64,000 nt of DNA from Cyclobacteriaceae bacterium. GTDB taxonomy: Bacteria; Bacteroidota; Bacteroidia; Cytophagales; Cyclobacteriaceae. Under the pieces are notes generated by a model. It searched no databases. It saw nothing but the letters and a program-made list of their open reading frames with translations, and was not told the DNA's origin. The translations under genes were made by a program, and so were the position numbers. Shown piece by piece: positions 7,659 to 16,623 of this stretch. The stretch spans positions 248,001-312,000 of the forward strand of contig JAIBBC010000001.1 of assembly GCA_019694875.1 (NCBI GenBank), written 5' to 3'. Position 1 is the stretch's first letter. Each line of letters starts with the position of its first letter.

Positions 7659-8533
7659 AAACGACCATCATCGGTTTAGGATTAATTGGCGGCTCAATTG
7701 CCATCGACTTAAGGAAGTCGGGCATTGCAACTGAGCTCACAGGTATTGATTTGAGTAAAGATCATGCTGAAAAGGCGCTTGAACTTAACCTGGTTGACGC
7801 CATTGATACGGAAGGCAAATCGATTTCCACGGCTGATCTGATTGTGATTGCTATCCCGGTTAGCGTACTCAGCCAGCTTCTGCCCAGCATTCTTGATTCG
7901 GTAAAAAAAGATGCTGTAGTAGTCGACACTGGCTCAACAAAAACTGCGATTTGCAAAGTGGTTTCAAGTCATAAAAACCGCGGGCAATTTGTGGCAGCTC
8001 ACCCGATTGCGGGTACAGAGAACTCCGGCCCAACTGCGGCTTTCTCCGGATTGTTTCAAAACAAAACGAACATTATTTGTGAGAAGGAAAAGTCGTCAGG
8101 CCATGCGTTAACCGTTGCTGAAAAAATATTTGCAGCGCTTCGTATGAACACCATTTACATGGATGCAGCTGAGCACGACAAGCATGTAGCCTACGTGTCG
8201 CACCTGTCGCACGTAAGTTCATTCTTACTCGGACAAACTGTGTTAGACATTGAACGCGATGAGAAAAATATTTTTGCGTTGGCGGGAAGCGGTTTCTCCT
8301 CCACAGTGCGCCTGGCAAAAAGCTCGCCCGACATGTGGGCACCGATTTTTGAACAAAATGCCGAGCATCTGAGTCAGGCGCTGCTGGAATACATCATGCA
8401 CTTGCAACGTTTTCAGTATCATTTGATGAAGCGTGATGTAACCGAACTTCACAAGATCATGAAAGATGCAAACCGCATTCGCGAAGTGCTTAACGGAATT
8501 GAACTGAAAACGAAAACAACTGAAAATAAATAA
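7655..8533 (+). CDS. tyrA: Prephenate dehydrogenase
   Basis: The 292-residue enzyme oxidises and decarboxylates prephenate to 4-hydroxyphenylpyruvate with NAD(P)+, on the way to tyrosine. It shows an N-terminal Rossmann motif GLGLIGGSIA at residues 6-15, the active-site stretch HPIAGTENSGP near 113-123 and the helical-domain motif HDKHVAYVSHLSH near 168-180. There is no ACT or chorismate mutase domain, so feedback control in this protein is not evident. The ATG overlaps the aminotransferase stop (ATGA), indicating coupled translation. Confidence 0.96.
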   Translation: MKTTIIGLGLIGGSIAIDLRKSGIATELTGIDLSKDHAEKALELNLVDAIDTEGKSISTADLIVIAIPVSVLSQLLPSILDSVKKDAVVVDTGSTKTAICKVVSSHKNRGQFVAAHPIAGTENSGPTAAFSGLFQNKTNIICEKEKSSGHALTVAEKIFAALRMNTIYMDAAEHDKHVAYVSHLSHVSSFLLGQTVLDIERDEKNIFALAGSGFSSTVRLAKSSPDMWAPIFEQNAEHLSQALLEYIMHLQRFQYHLMKRDVTELHKIMKDANRIREVLNGIELKTKTTENK

Positions 8534-8542
8534 CTTTGTCAT

Positions 8543-9646
8543 ATGAAGAAGGAATTGGAGCTTGTAGCAATGTCAACCTGGTTACCGACAAACGGTTTAC
8601 CAGCCGTGATCAGCGGACCGTGCAGTGCAGAAACAGAAAGTCAAACTATCGCTACCGCGAAACAACTTGCAGCAACCGGTAAGGTAAATGCGTTGCGGGC
8701 CGGAATCTGGAAACCCAGAACACGTCCCGGACAATATGAAGGTGCCGGTGCTGAAGGATTGAACTGGTTGATTCAGGCGAAAAAAGAAACCGGCCTTCCG
8801 GTAACAACCGAAGTTGCGAACGCGGCACACGTGGAAGCCTGCCTGAAAGCAGGCGTGGATATTCTTTGGGTGGGCGCACGGACAACGGTGAACCCGTTCT
8901 CCGTTCAGGAAATTGCCGACTCGTTAAAAGGCGTTGACATTCCGGTTATGGTGAAGAACCCGGTTAACCCGGATCTCGAACTTTGGATTGGAGCGCTGGA
9001 GCGATTGAACAAAGCGGGCATTAAAAAACTGGCTGCGATTCACCGCGGATTCTCATCGTTTGACAAAGGACCTTTCCGCAATGCTCCGATGTGGGATTTG
9101 GCAATCGAGTTGAAAACACGCATTCCCGAACTTGATATCATCTGCGACCCAAGCCACATTGCCGGTAACCGTGATCTGATTGCGTTGATCAGCCAGAAAG
9201 CGATTGACCTTAACATGAGCGGCCTGATGATTGAAAGTCATATCAATCCCGATGCTGCTTGGAGCGATGCGAAGCAACAGGTAACACCGGCTGTGTTGGG
9301 TAACATCATTGAAGGACTCGTGGCCCGTAAGCCATCAACCGATAACAAAACATTCAAAGACACACTGGCGGTGTTGCGTGAGCAGATCGACCAGCTGGAT
9401 GATGAGATCATGCAGAAGCTTGCCAAGCGAATGACGATCTCGGAGAAAATCGGTCAGTACAAAAAAGAAAATAACGTCACCATCCTGCAGGTTGGCCGCT
9501 GGGAAGAAATCATAGCCACCCGTTTGGCGATGAGCATGGCGATGGGCTTAAGCGAAGAGTTTATTAAAGACATGCTGAAGCTGATTCACAACGAATCAAT
9601 TCAGATCCAGACAAAAGTGATGAATAAAGAGGGCGAGCGGGTTTAG
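8543..9646 (+). CDS. Bifunctional DAHP synthase / chorismate mutase type II
   Basis: The 367-residue fusion catalyses the first step of the shikimate pathway (PEP + erythrose 4-phosphate to DAHP) and the branch step chorismate to prephenate. The N-terminal domain (about 1-265) is the KdsA-like type I-beta synthase: ISGPCSAE, LRAGIWKPRTRP, EVANAAHVEACLKAGVDILWVGART and the DPSHIAGNR metal site. The C-terminal domain (about 275-360) is an AroQ helical mutase with LREQIDQLDDEIMQKLAKRM and a KIGQYKKEN helix. In related fusions the mutase domain lets prephenate inhibit the synthase. It is the last gene of the operon, before a strong terminator. Confidence 0.95.
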   Translation: MKKELELVAMSTWLPTNGLPAVISGPCSAETESQTIATAKQLAATGKVNALRAGIWKPRTRPGQYEGAGAEGLNWLIQAKKETGLPVTTEVANAAHVEACLKAGVDILWVGARTTVNPFSVQEIADSLKGVDIPVMVKNPVNPDLELWIGALERLNKAGIKKLAAIHRGFSSFDKGPFRNAPMWDLAIELKTRIPELDIICDPSHIAGNRDLIALISQKAIDLNMSGLMIESHINPDAAWSDAKQQVTPAVLGNIIEGLVARKPSTDNKTFKDTLAVLREQIDQLDDEIMQKLAKRMTISEKIGQYKKENNVTILQVGRWEEIIATRLAMSMAMGLSEEFIKDMLKLIHNESIQIQTKVMNKEGERV

Positions 9647-9665
9647 TGAAACTCATTCAAAAATG

Positions 9666-9694
9666 AAGAGCAGGTATTCCCTGCTCTTTTTTTT
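9666..9694 (+). terminator. Intrinsic terminator of the aromatic operon
   Basis: AAGAGCAGG (9666-9674) pairs with CCTGCTCTT (9680-9688) around a 5-base loop, followed by a run of T to 9694. It lies 19 bases after the last gene. Confidence 0.93.
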
Positions 9695-9703
9695 GAACAC
9701 TGA

Positions 9704-10435
9704 TCAAAAGTAGTACTCGCCTTTGCTATTGACGCGAACAAGCCGCAGTTTTTTTGTTGACTGAAAATCACGGTAAACCAATTCAAGATTTTTCCAAAAG
9801 GCTGATGTTTTTGCATCGGCCTTTTGCTCGTTAACCAGCTGCTCCACAATACCAGCATCCAGTCTTGACGGAAAAATATGAACAGCAATTTTTTCCTGAC
9901 CGTTGTTTTTTGCTTCTACCGCTGTCACATAAAGTTCTTTGATACCATCATCAGTAATTGGAATGCATCCAATTGTTACACAACCACCATGAATATAAAT
10001 GGCGTTGCCCGGCTTTTTCTTGTCGCTTAAAATAAGGTCTGAGGCGTTTGGATAGTTTATTCCAAGCGATAAATAAAAATTACTAACGGGGTTAAAATGA
10101 TTGATTTGGTAAACGCCTTCCGGGATTTGCAGGTCGCCCTGTTTTCGTTTTGGACCCAACACGCCTGAGGTCGCGCAAAAGTCATACGTGTGAAGCAGGG
10201 CAAATTTATCGGTGTTCCTTTCCTTCACCCAAACCTCCAGCACGGCCTCTTTCTTGAAAGCGCGGATAAACATCTGAAACCTATCCATCGAAAGATGAGC
10301 ATCAGTAAACTGCTTTTTCACCGAATCCTCTGCTTCCTCGTATGCAACTTTAACACGTGCTTCTTTCAGCTGCGTTTGCTTGAACGACTCTTGCTGAAGA
10401 ATCAGCAACAGGCAGAAAACCGGTAAGATTTTCAT
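9704..10435 (-). CDS. L,D-transpeptidase (YkuD domain) family protein
   Basis: The 243-residue product starts with a short hydrophobic signal-like segment and is probably periplasmic. The catalytic YkuD motif is visible as IHGGCVTIGCIPITDDG near residues 148-164 (HGxxxxxGC with the nucleophile Cys). Such enzymes form 3-3 cross-links in peptidoglycan or attach or cleave proteins at meso-diaminopimelate. The family resembles the YafK/DpaA type, in which cleavage of Braun lipoprotein links is known in Escherichia coli; whether this protein makes or breaks links cannot be told. Its ATG overlaps the stop of the MFS gene upstream (ATGA). Confidence 0.88.
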   Translation of the reverse strand: MKILPVFCLLLILQQESFKQTQLKEARVKVAYEEAEDSVKKQFTDAHLSMDRFQMFIRAFKKEAVLEVWVKERNTDKFALLHTYDFCATSGVLGPKRKQGDLQIPEGVYQINHFNPVSNFYLSLGINYPNASDLILSDKKKPGNAIYIHGGCVTIGCIPITDDGIKELYVTAVEAKNNGQEKIAVHIFPSRLDAGIVEQLVNEQKADAKTSAFWKNLELVYRDFQSTKKLRLVRVNSKGEYYF

Positions 10436-11673
10436 CAGGTTGTTTTAATGACGTGTTTCTTGAGCGTATTCCGCGCGAGTAGTGAACTGATTAATGTAAG
10501 GATTGCACCCAGGATCATAGCGGCACCCGGAAAATATACCGGTGCATTTTCACCCGTGAACCAGGCAAAAGTTCCATTCATTAAGATGGGTCCGATAATG
10601 GCAGCAAGACTCATCAAACTGGTAAAGCCACCCTGAAGTTCACCCTGTTCGTTGGGAGGAATGGCCGATGACATGATACCCTGCAGTGCCGGCCCCGCAA
10701 TGCTACCAAGGCAATAAATAATAATGATCGGGTAAATCATCCATGCCTGCGGGGCAATACCGTACAGCAAAAATCCAATTGCATAAAGACCGATGCCAAG
10801 ATAAACACTTCGCTCCTGCCCGAGTTTAGGTATAATAACACGAATCAAACCACCCTGAATAACAGCAAAGGCAACTCCAACCACGGCAAGCGACCAACCA
10901 ATCTGCGCAGGTCCCCAACCAAATTTAGTTTTAACAAAATACGCCCAGTTGGTTTGAACGGCATGTGCTGAAACATAAATGAATGCAAGTGACAAAATCA
11001 ATCCTGAAATAACCGGGTAACGCTTCAGGCTTAGCAACGTACCGACCGGGTTAGCACGCGCCCATTCAAATTTTCGCCTGTTTTCCGGTTTTAATGATTC
11101 CGGAAGAATAAAGAATCCGAACAACCAGTTCAATAATGTTATTCCTGCACAAACGAAGAACGGAGTTCGCGTTCCGAAATCTGCTAGCAATCCCCCCATT
11201 AAAGGCCCGATGATAAATCCAAGTCCGAAAGCTGCACCGATCATTCCAAAATTCTGTGCGCGCTTTTCCGGTGTACTGATGTCGGCAATGTATGCACCTG
11301 CGGTTGTGAAACTTGCGCCCATGATGCCCGCAATAATGCGTCCTAAAAACAGCCATCCCAGGGAAGGAGCAAATGCCAGAAACAGGTAGTCGATACCGAA
11401 ACCGAAAAGTGAACCGAGTAGCACCGGTCTGCGGCCGTATTTATCGCTAAGCCCGCCAACAATCGGAGCACACAAAAACTGCACGAATGCATAAGCAGCA
11501 ACCAGCAAGCCGCCCTGTTGCGATGCAAAACTCAACAGTTCTTCGCGGGTACCTGTGCGGCCGGAAAGTTCGATGATCAAATCGGGCATTACCGGAATGA
11601 TGATTCCGAAGCCGATTACATCCAGCAAGAGCGTAACGAAAATAAAACCAAGGGCGGGAGTGCGGTTTGACAT
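10435..11673 (-). CDS. MFS transporter, TetA-like (DHA1 family)
   Basis: The product of about 412 residues from ATG 11673 ([30 protein letters not shown]) has 12 predicted membrane segments and the family motif [14 protein letters not shown] in the loop between segments 2 and 3. The [17 protein letters not shown] start is typical of TetA-like drug:proton antiporters, but substrate cannot be predicted. An in-frame upstream start would add 27 hydrophilic residues and is less likely. It overlaps the L,D-transpeptidase gene and is probably co-transcribed with it. Confidence 0.92.
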   Translation of the reverse strand: MSNRTPALGFIFVTLLLDVIGFGIIIPVMPDLIIELSGRTGTREELLSFASQQGGLLVAAYAFVQFLCAPIVGGLSDKYGRRPVLLGSLFGFGIDYLFLAFAPSLGWLFLGRIIAGIMGASFTTAGAYIADISTPEKRAQNFGMIGAAFGLGFIIGPLMGGLLADFGTRTPFFVCAGITLLNWLFGFFILPESLKPENRRKFEWARANPVGTLLSLKRYPVISGLILSLAFIYVSAHAVQTNWAYFVKTKFGWGPAQIGWSLAVVGVAFAVIQGGLIRVIIPKLGQERSVYLGIGLYAIGFLLYGIAPQAWMIYPIIIIYCLGSIAGPALQGIMSSAIPPNEQGELQGGFTSLMSLAAIIGPILMNGTFAWFTGENAPVYFPGAAMILGAILTLISSLLARNTLKKHVIKTT

Positions 11674-11780
11674 TTTTAAAAAGATTAAACACCAAGGTAA
11701 AAATTTTCCCGCTAGTCGCGCACGCCATGCTCTATGAACGACAGTACCTGTCACTTTTTCAATGAGGTTGCCAGGATGAA

Positions 11781-11814
11781 AACAAAAAAGTCCCTCCGCT
11801 TTCGCGAAAGGGAC
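11781..11814 (-). terminator. Intrinsic terminator of the persulfide dioxygenase gene
   Basis: On the minus strand GTCCCT (complement of 11809-11814) pairs with AGGGAC (complement of 11790-11795), with extra pairing inside the loop, and is followed by TTTTTTGTT (complement of 11781-11789). It sits about 20 bases after the stop at 11835. Confidence 0.85.
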
Positions 11815-11834
11815 AACTAAGAAAACGTGATAAT

Positions 11835-13256
11835 TTACAGCTCTGTATTCACCGTTCGCATATCGGATTTTTTTAGTGCGGTGGTCTTCAATTCCTTATA
11901 GCCTCCGGCAATGTTCACAATGTTGTTATAGCCGCGTGTTTTCAGAATCGAGCTCATGATCACCGAACGGTAGCCACCCGCACAATGGATGTAATATTTT
12001 TTGTGCTTATCGATTGAAGCCATGTTCCTGTTAATAAAATCGAGCGGGAAATTTTCAGCACCCAGCAGGTGCTCAGCTTCATACTCACTATGCCGTCTGG
12101 CGTCCCATAAGTTTATGCCGGGATTGGTTGCGTAAAGTTTCGCAAACTCACTGGCAGAAATTGTCTCTATAAAATCAGTTTCCTTGCCTGCATTCTTCCA
12201 CGCAGTAACTCCGCCTTCCAGAAACCCAATGGTATGATCATAGCCAACACGTGCCAGGCGTGTAATCACTTCTTCTTCACGACCCGGTTCCGTGATCAGC
12301 AGGATCGGTTGCTTTAGATCGGTGAGCAACGTTCCCACCCATGGGGCAAAAGAATCATCGACACCAATAAAAACAGAACCGGGAATAAACTCTTTCACAA
12401 AATCTTCCTTCTTGCGTGTATCAAGCACCAGCGCACCGGCCGCCTCCCAGGTTGATTCAAATTGCTGAGGAGTAAGCGCCTTCTTTCCATTCTTGATAAT
12501 GTTGTCGATGCTGTCGACTTCGCCTGTTAAATTCATAATCACATTTGACGGAAAATACTGGGGTGGTTCGACCAACCCATCCGTAACAGCTTCGATAAAT
12601 TCTTCCTTCCTCATATCGGCACGCAAGGCATAATTGAATTTCTTTTGCAACCCGAGCGTGGAAACAGTTTCTTTATCCATTTTCTTACCGCATGCGCTGC
12701 CGGCACCGTGGCCGGGATAAACGATCACTGAATCCGGTAGCGGCATGATCTTATTTCGAAGCGATTCAAACAGTTTCCCAGCAAGAAACTCCGGAGTGAT
12801 GTCTGCTTTTACTTTTTGAACAAGATCCGGACGACCAACATCGCCAATGAAAAGTGTGTCGCCTGTAAAAATTGCGTGCTCTTTGCCTGTCTCATCAAAC
12901 AAGAGATACGTTGTTGACTCCATCGTATGACCTGGTGTATGCAGAACTTTTATTTTAACCTTACCCAGCGCAAGCACTTCGCCATCTTCCGCAACATGAA
13001 CTTCGTAGTTGGGTTTGGCAGTTGGCCCGAAAATAATCTGTGCGTTAGCTTTCTTTGCAAGATCGATATGGCCGCTCACAAAGTCGGCATGAAAATGTGT
13101 TTCAAGCACATATTTGATTTTGGCATTGTCGCCTTTTGCGCGCTCAAGATACGGAGCAGTTTCACGAAGCGGGTCGATGATCGCGACCTCACCATTGCTT
13201 TCAATATAGTAAGCAGCCTCAGCGAGGCAGCCGGTATAGATTTGTTCGATTTTCAT
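11835..13256 (-). CDS. Persulfide dioxygenase-like MBL hydrolase fused to two rhodanese domains
   Basis: The 473-residue protein has an ETHE1-like metallo-beta-lactamase domain (about 1-250) with [10 protein letters not shown] at about 53-62, HTPGHT near 107 and [16 protein letters not shown] near 130. The ETHE1 family oxidises glutathione persulfide or another low-molecular persulfide to sulfite. Two rhodanese modules follow: the first (about 265-355) lacks the catalytic Cys, having TEPGREEE in that place, and the second (about 365-460) has an intact CAGGYRS loop. The fusion suggests sulfide detoxification with sulfur transfer in one polypeptide. The gene stands alone between a terminator and an upstream region with direct repeats. 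Confidence 0.93.
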   Translation of the reverse strand: MKIEQIYTGCLAEAAYYIESNGEVAIIDPLRETAPYLERAKGDNAKIKYVLETHFHADFVSGHIDLAKKANAQIIFGPTAKPNYEVHVAEDGEVLALGKVKIKVLHTPGHTMESTTYLLFDETGKEHAIFTGDTLFIGDVGRPDLVQKVKADITPEFLAGKLFESLRNKIMPLPDSVIVYPGHGAGSACGKKMDKETVSTLGLQKKFNYALRADMRKEEFIEAVTDGLVEPPQYFPSNVIMNLTGEVDSIDNIIKNGKKALTPQQFESTWEAAGALVLDTRKKEDFVKEFIPGSVFIGVDDSFAPWVGTLLTDLKQPILLITEPGREEEVITRLARVGYDHTIGFLEGGVTAWKNAGKETDFIETISASEFAKLYATNPGINLWDARRHSEYEAEHLLGAENFPLDFINRNMASIDKHKKYYIHCAGGYRSVIMSSILKTRGYNNIVNIAGGYKELKTTALKKSDMRTVNTEL

Positions 13257-13292
13257 ATGGTAGAGTTTTAATTGCCGGAATCGATCCGAAAA

Positions 13293-13367
13293 TTATCGCA
13301 CACGCTGCGCGATTTCTATGACAAAAATCATATTAAAAACAATTCTGGTCCGTGACTTATCGCACAC
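13293..13367. promoter_or_regulatory. Direct repeat TTATCGCACAC upstream of the persulfide dioxygenase gene
   Basis: The 11-base sequence TTATCGCACAC occurs at 13293-13303 and at 13357-13367, 64 bases apart, roughly six helical turns. It lies in the divergent region between the dioxygenase gene (start 13256) and a small unknown gene (start 13517). It could be a double operator; no regulator gene is adjacent. Confidence 0.35.
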
Positions 13368-13516
13368 TAAAAAACCGGTTTGCGATTCGAAATGGCCAAA
13401 TCCAATCGGATTATAAAATATCGTTATGACAGGTATACAAAAGTTAAATAAAAATTTTCCCCACACGAGACCCATTTTTGCGCGACCAAAAAAACCAAAC
13501 GCTCAAACATTACCCT

Positions 13517-13786
13517 ATGAAGGAACACAAAACCAGGCTGATCGATGGAATCTTTTCACCCGAACAGGCCAGAAACATCACGGTTCAACTCTTAAACGAC
13601 AGGATGAATTATCACTACCTGGAAAAAGTGAGCAATGAAGAGCGGTTTGGAAAAGACAATCAGCACTCCGACAAACGAATAAAAGAACTGACGCAGGAAA
13701 AGGCAGAGCTGATCAAATGGCTTTCAGTAAACTCAGCCGAACGGATTAAAATAAGCTGCACAATTCACATGGTCGTTGAAGAATAA
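13517..13786 (+). CDS. Small protein of unknown function
   Basis: About 89 residues from ATG 13517 (MKEHKTRLIDGIFSPEQARN). The protein is hydrophilic, rich in charged residues, with helical predicted segments (a KRIKELTQEKAELIKWL stretch) and no signal peptide or membrane segment, so it is probably cytoplasmic. An in-frame upstream ATG at 13478 would add 13 residues and lies in AT-rich promoter-like sequence. I do not recognise a family. It is convergent with the YigZ gene and divergent from the persulfide dioxygenase gene. Confidence 0.7.
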   Translation: MKEHKTRLIDGIFSPEQARNITVQLLNDRMNYHYLEKVSNEERFGKDNQHSDKRIKELTQEKAELIKWLSVNSAERIKISCTIHMVVEE

Positions 13787-13797
13787 TATTAGCGCGA

Positions 13798-14418
13798 TTA
13801 GTGATTTTCGACCACGCGTGCGGTGAACACAGTTCCGGTCGCCTGAAGCAAGCGCACTTTTTCCAACAGCGATTCTTTCAGCGAAAGTAAAATCTCAGCT
13901 TCCAGGGTACAGGAACTTTCAAATGCCTGGCTGCGAATCGTTAGGCCGAAATCTTTCACCAATTTCATAATAACCGGTGTGGTTTCGTATGCAAACTCGA
14001 AAACAAGGGGTACGGTAATCTGCTGTTCAACAATCACTGCATGTTTCAAGGCTTCATCAGCAGCCGTTTTGTAGGCCGTCACCAATCCGCCAACGCCTAA
14101 TTTTGTTCCTCCAAAATAGCGAACCACGATTACCAGAACATTTGTAAGGTTTCGCGAGCGGATCTGTCCCAGAATCGGGTCACCGGCAGAATGATTCGGT
14201 TCACCATCGTCATATGCCCGGAACTTTGTCTTATCCGGACCGAGGATGTACGCAAAACAATGATGTCGCGCATCGAAATATTTCTTTTTAATCTCTGTCA
14301 GGCGGGTTTTTACATCGTCCTCCGACCCTGCCGGAAACGCTAAACCGATGAATTTACTTCCTTTTTCACGGTACTCGCCTGTTGATGAACTGTTTATCGT
14401 ATGGAAGGAGGTTATCAT
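13798..14418 (-). CDS. YigZ / IMPACT family protein
   Basis: The product of about 206 residues from ATG 14418 (MITSFHTINSSSTGEYREKGSKF) shows the UPF0029 signature: DARHHCFAYILG near 42, AYDDGEPNHSAGDPILGQI near 63 and VVRYFGGTKLGVGGL near 93, then a C-terminal ferredoxin-like domain. Bacterial members are small proteins of unclear role; the eukaryotic homologue IMPACT binds GCN1 and modulates translation stress signalling. A link to the ribosome or RNA is only inference. An upstream in-frame start at 14457 overlaps the repeat near 14462 and is less likely. Confidence 0.9.
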   Translation of the reverse strand: MITSFHTINSSSTGEYREKGSKFIGLAFPAGSEDDVKTRLTEIKKKYFDARHHCFAYILGPDKTKFRAYDDGEPNHSAGDPILGQIRSRNLTNVLVIVVRYFGGTKLGVGGLVTAYKTAADEALKHAVIVEQQITVPLVFEFAYETTPVIMKLVKDFGLTIRSQAFESSCTLEAEILLSLKESLLEKVRLLQATGTVFTARVVENH

Positions 14419-14461
14419 GCAACACCGCGGGTCGTTTATGCGTCTTAAAGATTGCAAATAA

Positions 14462-14482
14462 ACCGGTGCAACCGGTGCAACC
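14462..14482. repeat. Tandem 9-base repeat with ACCGGT palindromes
   Basis: ACCGGTGCA is repeated at 14462-14470 and 14471-14479, then ACC follows. Each unit contains the 6-base palindrome ACCGGT. It sits between the divergent YigZ and DUF2807 genes and could be an operator or a short slippage product. Confidence 0.45.
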
Positions 14483-14524
14483 CTGTTTAAATTGGAGAGT
14501 CTTTATCCTGTAAAAAATCCAGCC

Positions 14525-15340
14525 ATGAAAAAAGCATCCGTTATCCTTGCTGTCCTTGTAATGTTTACTTCGGCAGTTTTTGCCCAGAAACGCGAAACCC
14601 GCGATGTGGCCTCATTCACAAAAATCTCATTCCGCACCGGTGGAAAGCTCTACCTGAAGCAAGGCACTCCGCAGAAAGTTGAAATCGAGGGCTCATCTGA
14701 AGCGCTTGAAAAAATCAAAACAAAGGTCGAAGGTGGAAAGCTGGTGATCGGCCCTGAAGATAAATGGATGAACTGGAACTGGTCAAACAACGATAGAGTA
14801 ATCGTGTATGTTACCGTTTCAAACATTGATGCACTCAGCGTAAGCGGATCGGGCAACCTGATTGCGCAAACAAAAATTACAGCGTCCGGAAGTATTGACT
14901 TAAGCGTTAGCGGATCGGGAACACTCACAGGCGAGTTTGAAGTTGGCGATGCCGATTGCGATGTAAGTGGCTCGGGTGGAATCGACATCAAAGGAAAATT
15001 CAAAAGCCTGAATGCTGACGTGAGCGGATCGGGAACAGTTGCTATTAACGGAGCAATTTCAGGCAAAGCCGATTTCGAAATTTCAGGTTCGGGCAAAGTA
15101 GAGGCATCCGGTTCAGCTGAGAGTTTAAGCACCGACATTTCAGGATCCGGAAAAGTACTCGGAGCGAGTCTTGTGGTGAACACAGCAAAAATCGACATCA
15201 CCGGTTCTGGCGATGTAGAGATCACCGTGAACAAAGACCTTGATGCAGAGATCAGCGGAAGCGGAACAGTTTTATACAAAGGAAATCCGTCACATGTTAA
15301 CTCTAACGCCAGCGGAAGCGGAAGCGTGAAAAAGATGTAA
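14525..15340 (+). CDS. DUF2807 (head GIN domain) exported protein
   Basis: About 271 residues from ATG 14525, with a signal peptide (MKKASVILAVLVMFTSAVFAQ). The mature part is a beta-helix-like repeat in which SGSG recurs about nine times at the turns (SVSGSGNL, SVSGSGTL, DVSGSGGI, DVSGSGTV, EISGSGKV and so on). This is the putative auto-transporter adhesin head GIN domain, abundant in Bacteroidota and of unproven function, probably at the cell surface or in the periplasm. It is a single gene followed by a terminator. The upstream in-frame ATG at 14492 would place 11 extra residues before the signal peptide. Confidence 0.9.
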   Translation: MKKASVILAVLVMFTSAVFAQKRETRDVASFTKISFRTGGKLYLKQGTPQKVEIEGSSEALEKIKTKVEGGKLVIGPEDKWMNWNWSNNDRVIVYVTVSNIDALSVSGSGNLIAQTKITASGSIDLSVSGSGTLTGEFEVGDADCDVSGSGGIDIKGKFKSLNADVSGSGTVAINGAISGKADFEISGSGKVEASGSAESLSTDISGSGKVLGASLVVNTAKIDITGSGDVEITVNKDLDAEISGSGTVLYKGNPSHVNSNASGSGSVKKM

Positions 15341-15359
15341 ACCAGTATAACTTAGCTTA

Positions 15360-15389
15360 AAGGGTGAGGGGTGACTTTCACCCTTTTTT
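15360..15389 (+). terminator. Intrinsic terminator after the DUF2807 gene
   Basis: AAGGGTGA (15360-15367) pairs with TCACCCTT (15378-15385) around a 10-base loop, followed by T to 15389. Confidence 0.88.
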
Positions 15390-15474
15390 ATTGCCGCGTA
15401 ACGACTGCACGAACCTTCCGGGCCAATTATTGGTTATCTTCCGATAAAACTAATACTCAACTAAAATTACCCTT

Positions 15475-15885
15475 ATGAAACGTACAGCATCCGCACACTG
15501 GGAAGGCGACCTGAAAGCCGGAAAAGGAAATCTTTCAACACAAAGCACCGTTCTCGACAAATCGCAATATTCATTCGGAACACGCTTCGAAAACGGAAAA
15601 GGCACCAACCCGGAAGAATTGCTGGGCGCAGCACACGCGGGCTGCTTTACCATGGCAGTTAGCGCTGCGTTAGGACAGGCCGGTTTCACACCTACGTCAC
15701 TCGACACGGTTGCAACAATTACACTCGAAAACCTTACCGTTACCGGAAGTCATCTCGAGATTAAAGGCACAGTGCCTGGTATTTCAAAAGAAAAGTTCGA
15801 AGAGATTGTAAAAGGCGCTGAACAAAATTGCGTGATCTCGCGCGCACTCAGCGTTCCAATCACATCAACAGCAACATTGCTATAA
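15475..15885 (+). CDS. OsmC family peroxidase
   Basis: The 136-residue product is an OsmC/Ohr-family protein that reduces organic hydroperoxides with two redox cysteines. They are visible in LLGAAHAGCFTMAVSAAL (Cys near residue 60) and in AEQNCVISRAL (Cys near 122). Length fits the OsmC branch. Cytoplasmic, single gene. The substrate range (OsmC versus general thiol peroxidase) is not resolved from sequence. Confidence 0.95.
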   Translation: MKRTASAHWEGDLKAGKGNLSTQSTVLDKSQYSFGTRFENGKGTNPEELLGAAHAGCFTMAVSAALGQAGFTPTSLDTVATITLENLTVTGSHLEIKGTVPGISKEKFEEIVKGAEQNCVISRALSVPITSTATLL

Positions 15886-15930
15886 TTCTTAAAGCGTTGT
15901 ATTGAGGCTTCTCTTTTCGATGGAGAAGTC

Positions 15931-16623
15931 TCAGTATGGCGTATCTGCCATTGTATGTTTTGAAAGTCCCGTAACAATCAGGTATTGCGCCAGGATGTAG
16001 GTGGTCATCACCCAGATACCAGCCATCGATAGTGGTTCCAGAAATTTGTTGATTGCAATCAACGAATCGGAAATCATAAACAGAATTGCTCCTCCAAACA
16101 CAAGCCCGAAACTTGTTGCATTGGTTCTTCCAAAACGGAACAGCGCGGTAATGACCATCGTTGTCAATACTGCTGCATAAACCACAACAGGTACTTTCAT
16201 TCCACCCAGGCGGTTAAATAAAATTACCACCAGTCCCGTGCCCGACAGAATAATAGGAAACGCATACCTGATTTTCTGCAGGCCCTGAAGTTCGTTAGCA
16301 TTGTCGTCAGACCGGTGTTGACGATACGTTAAAATATAAAAGATGTGCGCCACCAGGAAAGCGGCTAATCCGTACACAAAAAAATTAGCATCCCTGCCCT
16401 GGAGCATCAGTAATGTATCGCCAACACATGAAAACAGAATGGCCGGCACAAGCGAACGCGATATCGGTTGATTATTTTCTTTTTGTGTTACGAGGTAATG
16501 CAAACCGAGCGTGATCATAATTGCAGGCTTGCAAATCAGGTACACAACATCCGCATCCCACACATCGGCTGCCAAAACCGCAGCGCTGACAAGCATAAAA
16601 AGATACAGGAAGATTTTTTTCAT
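15931..16623 (-). CDS. YhhN family integral membrane protein (lysoplasmalogenase-like)
   Basis: The 230-residue protein has about eight hydrophobic segments and the YhhN/TMEM86 signature, seen as LFSCVGDTLLML near 67-78 and YGLAAFLVAHIFYIL near 87-101. Animal TMEM86B hydrolyses the vinyl ether bond of lysoplasmalogens; bacterial activity has been shown in a few cases only, so the substrate here is open. It overlaps the upstream MFS gene by four bases (ATGA), so it is the last gene of the prfB-MFS-yhhN transcription unit. Confidence 0.88.
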   Translation of the reverse strand: MKKIFLYLFMLVSAAVLAADVWDADVVYLICKPAIMITLGLHYLVTQKENNQPISRSLVPAILFSCVGDTLLMLQGRDANFFVYGLAAFLVAHIFYILTYRQHRSDDNANELQGLQKIRYAFPIILSGTGLVVILFNRLGGMKVPVVVYAAVLTTMVITALFRFGRTNATSFGLVFGGAILFMISDSLIAINKFLEPLSMAGIWVMTTYILAQYLIVTGLSKHTMADTPY

